The position numbers and the translations under genes are program-made. Shown in pieces: positions 59,965 through 64,000 of a stretch of 64,000 bases of DNA. The stretch comes from an uncultured Methylocystaceae bacterium (GTDB lineage Bacteria > Pseudomonadota > Alphaproteobacteria > Rhizobiales > Beijerinckiaceae), in contig CALMZV010000166.1 of the NCBI GenBank assembly GCA_937870755.1, positions 1 through 64,000 of the forward strand, written 5' to 3'. The notes under the pieces were generated by a model, which worked only from the letters and a program-made list of their open reading frames with translations, did no database searches and was not told the DNA's origin. The first letter of the stretch is position 1. Every line of letters starts with the position of its first letter.

Positions 59965-61296
59965 ATGCACAAGGCGTCGTCTTCCATGCTGCCGGCGACA
60001 TTGACCGGCAGCCTTCGTGAATATCGCGTTGTCGAAGGGTCCGACCTTCTCAAGCGCATCGAATGTTTTCATGACTGGCAGAGCCAGCGTTTTCAGGATG
60101 GTTTCTGGCCCTATTCGCGCTCGACGGACGCCGGTCCCAAATCGGCCTGCGCGGTCGCCGACGACATGGGACGCAAGACCGACGGCGTGAACTTCGGCTC
60201 GCAGGACTATCTCAGCCTGTCGAACCATCCCGCCATTCGCGAAGCCGCCCACGCGGCCATTGAGCGCTACGGCGTGCACAGCGCGGGTTCGCCCGCCTTC
60301 ATCGGCAACACGACGCATTCGATCGCGCTCGAGAAAAAGATTTCCGAGTTTCTCGGCATGGAGCGCACGGTGCTGTTTCCCACGGGCTTCGCCGCCGGCT
60401 TCGGCGCCATCAAGGGCCTCGTACGCTCAAGCGACCACATCGTGATGGATGCGCTCGCCCACGCCTGCCTGCAGGACGGCGCGGCCGCCGCGACCAAGAA
60501 CGTCTATCTGTTCCGTCATCTGGAATCGGATTCGGCGCGCCGCTGGCTGGAGCACATTCGGGGCAAGGATACGACCAACGGCATTCTGGTCGTCACCGAA
60601 GGCCTGTTCTCGATGGACTCCGACACTCCGCGCATCGCGGAACTGGTCGAACTCTGCCGCGAGTTCAACGCCACGCTGATGGTGGACGTGGCGCACGACC
60701 TGGGCGCGCTCGGCCCGGACGGCCGCGGCCACATCGGCATGCAGAACATGCTCGGCCAGGTCGATATCGTGATGGGTTCGTTCTCGAAGACCTTCGCCTC
60801 CAACGGCGGCTTCGTGGCCACCCGCTCTCGCGCCGTGCAGCAGTATCTGCGCTATTTCTCGACGCCCGGCACGTTCTCCAACGCGCTGTCGCCCATTCAG
60901 GCGGCGGTCGCGCTGCGCGCCTTCGAGATCGTCGACTCCGACGAAGGCAAGGCGCTGCGCGCCTCGCTCATGCGCAACATTCTCTCGCTGCGCGAAAAGC
61001 TCGTCGCCGCCGGCATGGAAGTCTACGGCGATCCGTCGGCCATCGTCTGCGTGAAGATGGGCACCGAGGCGCTCGCCCGCCTCGTCAGCCGCCAGATTTC
61101 GCACATGGGGCTGGTCGCCAATCTCGTCGAGTTCCCAGCGGTGCCCAAGGGTCAGGCGCGGTTCCGCCTTCAGGTGATGGCCAACCACACCGAGGAGCAG
61201 ATCGCGGCCGCCGTCGACATCATCCAGAAGGCCTATGCGGCCGGCGAGGCCGAACTGGCTGAAATCGTCGAACCCCCGCTGCGCGCGATCGCGTAA
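59965..61296 (+). CDS. PLP-dependent alpha-oxoamine synthase-family enzyme (CqsA/LqsA- or SPT-like)
   Basis: A 443-residue fold-type I PLP enzyme related to CqsA/LqsA, serine palmitoyltransferase, ALAS and BioF, which join an amino acid to an acyl-CoA with decarboxylation. After a 70-residue extension come NFGSQDYLSLSNHPAI, GVHSAGSPAFIGNTTHSIALE, VMDALAHACLQDGA, the ring-stacking VDVAHDLGALG, and the PLP lysine Lys275 in GSFSKTFASNGGF. The usual GSR of CoA-using members reads GSP. Its place after a kinase and regulator, with no lipid genes, points to signal synthesis (alpha-hydroxyketone-like), but a sphingolipid role remains possible. GAGG precedes the ATG. Confidence 0.88.
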   Translation: MHKASSSMLPATLTGSLREYRVVEGSDLLKRIECFHDWQSQRFQDGFWPYSRSTDAGPKSACAVADDMGRKTDGVNFGSQDYLSLSNHPAIREAAHAAIERYGVHSAGSPAFIGNTTHSIALEKKISEFLGMERTVLFPTGFAAGFGAIKGLVRSSDHIVMDALAHACLQDGAAAATKNVYLFRHLESDSARRWLEHIRGKDTTNGILVVTEGLFSMDSDTPRIAELVELCREFNATLMVDVAHDLGALGPDGRGHIGMQNMLGQVDIVMGSFSKTFASNGGFVATRSRAVQQYLRYFSTPGTFSNALSPIQAAVALRAFEIVDSDEGKALRASLMRNILSLREKLVAAGMEVYGDPSAIVCVKMGTEALARLVSRQISHMGLVANLVEFPAVPKGQARFRLQVMANHTEEQIAAAVDIIQKAYAAGEAELAEIVEPPLRAIA

Positions 61297-61322
61297 GGAC
61301 CGCCGCGCATCCACCATGGCTG

Positions 61323-61353
61323 GAAGCCCGGCGCCGCGCCGGGCTTCTTTTTT
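61323..61353 (+). terminator. intrinsic terminator after the alpha-oxoamine synthase gene
   Basis: An 11-bp stem GAAGCCCGGCG/CGCCGGGCTTC with CCG loop, followed by six T. It closes the kinase-regulator-synthase operon and separates it from the LysR gene. Confidence 0.93.
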
Positions 61354-61424
61354 GCGCGCGATGTTCGTCCCGCCGCACGCCGTTGGGCTATGCTGCCGGC
61401 TCTTCGCAGGGACAGGAGCGCCCC

Positions 61425-62351
61425 TTGATCCGCAATCTCGAAGCGCTGAAGACGTTCCAGACGATCGCCGCGCTCGGTGGCTTTGCGCGCGCCGCCGACC
61501 GGCTCGGCATTCCGCGCTCGATGGCCAGCAAGCGCGTGACGGGGTTGGAGGCCGAACTCGGCGTCAAGCTCATCAATCGCACCACCCGCACCATGAGCCT
61601 GACCGAAGCCGGCCGCAAACTGGCTGTCATGGCCGACACGGTGTTCGGGCTGATCGAGGCGACGGAGCAGGACATTCGCGCATCGACCGCCGCGCCGCGC
61701 GGCACGCTGCGCGTGAACGCGCCCATGTCGTTCGGCGTGCGTCATCTGGCGAGGATCGTCGACGCCTTCATTCTCGAACATCCCGATGTCGAGGTGGAGC
61801 TGACGCTCGACGACCGCGTGGTCAACATCGTGGAGGAGGGCTTCGACGTCGCCATTCGCATTCGCAAGCTGGAGGATTCCAGCCTGCTCGCGCGCCATCT
61901 GACGGTCGCGCGCATGGCGCTGTGCGCGGCGCCCGCCTATCTCGAACGCCGCGGCGAACCGCAAACGCCGCTCGATCTCGAAGGCCACGAATGTCTCGTC
62001 TACGATTATCTGGCGCGCGCCGGCGTGTGGTCGTTCTCGCGCGACGGGGAAATCCAGGAAATCCGCGCGCGCGGTCGCTTGCGCGGCAACAACGGCGATG
62101 CGCTGTTGCAGGCCGCCCTCGACGGGCTGGGCGTGGTGCTGGCGCCGACCTTCATCGCGCACGAGGCGCTGCGCGACGGCGCGTTGCGGCCGATCCTGCG
62201 CGAATGGCGCGCGGCGTCTCCCAATCTCTACGCGGTCATGCCGCCTGGCCGCGTGGATGTTCTGAAAGTGCGCGCCTTCGTCGATCATCTGGCGAAATCG
62301 CTCGGCAAGGAGCCCTATTGGGATCGCGGCCTCGAGTCGTTGCTGGCCTGA
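61425..62351 (+). CDS. LysR family transcriptional regulator
   Basis: A 308-residue LTTR. The N-terminal winged helix is LEALKTFQTIAALGGFARAADRLGIPRSMASKRVTGLEAELGVKLINRTTRTMSLTEAG. The effector domain follows (GTLRVNAPMSFGVRHLARIVDAFILEHPDVEVELTLDDRVVNIVEEGFDVAIRI). The TTG start at 61425 is preferred because an AGGAG site lies 8 nt upstream and it gives the normal N-terminus. The inducer is unknown; the downstream redox genes are on the opposite strand and convergent. Confidence 0.92.
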   Translation: MIRNLEALKTFQTIAALGGFARAADRLGIPRSMASKRVTGLEAELGVKLINRTTRTMSLTEAGRKLAVMADTVFGLIEATEQDIRASTAAPRGTLRVNAPMSFGVRHLARIVDAFILEHPDVEVELTLDDRVVNIVEEGFDVAIRIRKLEDSSLLARHLTVARMALCAAPAYLERRGEPQTPLDLEGHECLVYDYLARAGVWSFSRDGEIQEIRARGRLRGNNGDALLQAALDGLGVVLAPTFIAHEALRDGALRPILREWRAASPNLYAVMPPGRVDVLKVRAFVDHLAKSLGKEPYWDRGLESLLA

Positions 62352-62360
62352 GCGGCGCGG

Positions 62361-63296
62361 TCACGCGCGCGCGCGCCGGCGCGTTCTCGTCGAAAAATCG
62401 ATCCGCGGACCTTTCGGCACGACGCCGGTCGGATTGATCGTGCGATGGCTGCCGTAATAGTGCGTCTTGATCTCGTCGAACCGGACGGTGTCGGCCACGC
62501 CCGGCCATTGATGGAGGGCGCGCGTGTAGTCCCACAGTTCCGGAAAATCGACGAGCCGGTTGCGGTTGCATTTGAAATGGCCGTGATAGACGGCGTCGAA
62601 CCGCACGAGCGTGGTGAACAGCCGCCAGTCCGCCTCGGTCGGCTGGTCGCCGGTGAGGAACATGCGATCTGCGAGCCGTTGTTCGAGCGCATCGAGCATC
62701 GCGAACAGGCGATCGTAGGCTTCCTCGTACGCCTGCTGCGTGGTGGCGAAGCCCGCGCGATAGACGCCGTTGTTGATAGCCGGATAGATGTCGTCGTTCA
62801 GCGCGTCGATCTCGGCGGCGAGTTCCGGCGGTCGCAGCAAGGGTCCGCGCGCGCCGGGCCATGTGTCGAACACGCGGATGATCTCGGACGATTCGTTGTT
62901 GACGATCGTGCGATGGCGCGTGTCCCAGAGAACGGGCACCGTCACCCGCCCGGTGTAACGCGGCGCGGCCTTCGCATAGACCTGCCACAGAAAGCGCGCG
63001 GCGTTGATGGCGTCCGCGCCCGGCGCCAGCGTCCAGCCGTCGTCGAGCATCAACGGCTCGACATAGGTGACGCCGATGATGTCCTCCAGGCCTTTCAGCT
63101 TGCGATAGATGAGCGTGCGATGCGCCCACGGGCACGCCCACGATACGTAGAGATGATAGCGCCCGGCCTCGGGCGCGAACCGTCCACCGGGTTCGATCCG
63201 GTCGCGAAACGCCGACGCCTGACGCTCGAACCGGCCGCCGGAACGCGCGGTGTCGTACCAGGCGTCGCTCCACACGCCGTCGACCAGAAGTCCCAT
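62361..63296 (-). CDS. glutathionyl-hydroquinone reductase-type glutathione S-transferase
   Basis: A 311-residue Xi-class GST (ECM4/YqjG family) that reduces glutathionyl-hydroquinones. The catalytic Cys is in YVSWACPWAHRTLI. RVTVPVLWDTRHRTIVNNESSEIIRVFD is the glutathione-binding stretch. The C-terminal all-alpha domain ends LHQWPGVADTVRFDEIKTHYYGSHRTINPTGVVPKGP, a family hallmark. The ATG at MGLLVDGVWSD is chosen; an ATG nine codons earlier is possible. It lies 62 bp downstream of the azoreductase gene; both deal with quinone-type electrophiles. Confidence 0.93.
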   Translation of the reverse strand: MGLLVDGVWSDAWYDTARSGGRFERQASAFRDRIEPGGRFAPEAGRYHLYVSWACPWAHRTLIYRKLKGLEDIIGVTYVEPLMLDDGWTLAPGADAINAARFLWQVYAKAAPRYTGRVTVPVLWDTRHRTIVNNESSEIIRVFDTWPGARGPLLRPPELAAEIDALNDDIYPAINNGVYRAGFATTQQAYEEAYDRLFAMLDALEQRLADRMFLTGDQPTEADWRLFTTLVRFDAVYHGHFKCNRNRLVDFPELWDYTRALHQWPGVADTVRFDEIKTHYYGSHRTINPTGVVPKGPRIDFSTRTRRRARA

Positions 63297-63358
63297 GACG
63301 TCGATCTCCGCCTGCGGCGCCACGCCCCGCCGGACCGCCCGGCGGGGCTGGCGAACGC

Positions 63359-63979
63359 TCAGGCCGCCTGGGAATATAGCGCGGCCAGCCGCTCGATTTC
63401 CGTTTCGGCCGCCGAAATCGCCGCGCGCTGCGCATCCGCGCCCATGCCGAGCTTTTCGGCGCGCACGAACGATACGTCCGTCACGCCCATGAAGCCGAGC
63501 AGCGTGCGCAGATGCGGCTCCTGTGAATCGAACGGCTGGGCCGGGCCTTCGCTGTAGAAGCCGCCGCGGCTGACGAGCACGATCGCCGTCTTGCCTTTCA
63601 CCAGCCCTTCCGGCCCCGCCTCGGTGTAGCGAAACGTCACGCCGGGGCGCAGCACATAATCGAACCAGGTCTTGAGCGTGGTCGGAATGCCGAAATTGTA
63701 CATCGGCGCGCCGATGACCAGCGTGTCGGCGGCGATGAGTTCGGCGATCAGCGCATCGGACGTGGCGCGGGCCGCGCGCTGGGCTTCGCTTGCCGGCTCG
63801 CCGCGCACGCCGGCGGCGCCGTCCGCATCCAGATGGGGAATGGGGTTGGCGGCCAGATCGCGCCGCACCACGGCGACGCCGGGACGGGCCGCGGTCAGGC
63901 GCTCGACCGCGCGCGTCACGAGGCTATTGGAAACGGAGCCGGCGCCGGAAAGGCTGCTGGTGAGAACGAGAATGGACAT
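63359..63979 (-). CDS. azoR: FMN-dependent NADH-azoreductase
   Basis: A 206-residue flavodoxin-fold reductase that reduces quinones and azo compounds with NADH. The N-terminal phosphate loop (ILVLTSSLSGAGSVSNSL), VIGAPMYNFGIPTTLKTWFDYVLRPGVTF (FMN site, AzoR hallmark), and VLVSRGGFYSEGPAQPFDSQEPHLRTLLGFMGV are all present. An AGGAG site upstream fixes the ATG. A G+C-rich hairpin without a T run follows the gene at about 63330-63354. It pairs functionally with the quinone-linked GST downstream. Confidence 0.94.
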   Translation of the reverse strand: MSILVLTSSLSGAGSVSNSLVTRAVERLTAARPGVAVVRRDLAANPIPHLDADGAAGVRGEPASEAQRAARATSDALIAELIAADTLVIGAPMYNFGIPTTLKTWFDYVLRPGVTFRYTEAGPEGLVKGKTAIVLVSRGGFYSEGPAQPFDSQEPHLRTLLGFMGVTDVSFVRAEKLGMGADAQRAAISAAETEIERLAALYSQAA

Positions 63980-64000
63980 GAACTTCTCCTGCAAGGACGG

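Overview
This 64 kb window is high-GC, densely packed chromosomal DNA from an alphaproteobacterium of the order Hyphomicrobiales (Rhizobiales). The evidence is the 5' part of a 16S rRNA gene at the left edge (minus strand) plus an alphaproteobacterial gene set: rluD next to rpoH, DUF1013/TrcR, DUF1465/RcdA, DUF1192, PhaR, MbfA, and cysteine-free L31 and L36. The 16S text looks closest to the Beijerinckiaceae/Methylocystaceae branch, but that is an impression, not an alignment. No phage, transposase, integron or CRISPR array was seen. It reads as core chromosome with small accessory islands.

Layout. 1-850: start of an rRNA operon read leftward, with its leader and a candidate promoter. 1.2-6.8 kb: M23 envelope peptidase, TSUP exporter, tRNA-Asp glutamyl-queuosine synthetase, AlkA-type glycosylase, esterase and a 48-residue ORF. 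6.8-10.0 kb: a minus-strand three-gene peptide-ligase-type operon (circularly permuted ATP-grasp, alpha-E, transglutaminase-like) whose last protein has lost its catalytic cysteine. 10.2-18 kb: purA with a hairpin leader, an anchored unknown protein, three tandem nested palindromes, a zinc-finger thioredoxin, rpoH-rluD, a HI0933-type flavoprotein and a cyclase-family hydrolase. 18-23.6 kb: a tripartite heavy-metal-type RND efflux operon. 23.6-31.4 kb: OprB-like porin, M29 aminopeptidase, membrane-anchored TAXI protein, SuhB-type phosphatase, and an ExbB/MotA-OmpA/MotB pair followed by a GNAT gene.

31.4-45.6 kb: ABC exporter, rpmJ, TPR protein, GNAT and NUDIX genes, MbfA-type ferritin, metallophosphoesterase, Tim44-like protein, TetR regulator, SDR, HpaI-type aldolase with a methyltransferase, and a degenerate GGDEF-EAL protein. 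45.6-48.5 kb: phaR divergent from phaA-phaB, the precursor steps and regulator of polyhydroxybutyrate; no synthase gene is present. 48.5-50.8 kb: trcR, a DUF1192 gene, a probable AbcR/alpha-r15-like small RNA, rcdA and rpmE. 51-54.4 kb: envelope genes (SGNH hydrolase, L,D-transpeptidase, Omp25/31-like barrel).

54.5-61.3 kb is the most interesting region. Two divergent, paralogous six-TM histidine kinases each sit beside their own response regulator (one a receiver-GGDEF-EAL protein, one receiver-only), and the rightward arm ends in a PLP-dependent alpha-oxoamine synthase-family enzyme. The gene content resembles the CqsA/CqsS and LqsA/LqsS/LqsR alpha-hydroxyketone signalling systems, here wired to cyclic-di-GMP. 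That function is inferred from family and context. The right edge has a LysR regulator, a glutathionyl-hydroquinone reductase-type GST and an FMN-dependent azoreductase.
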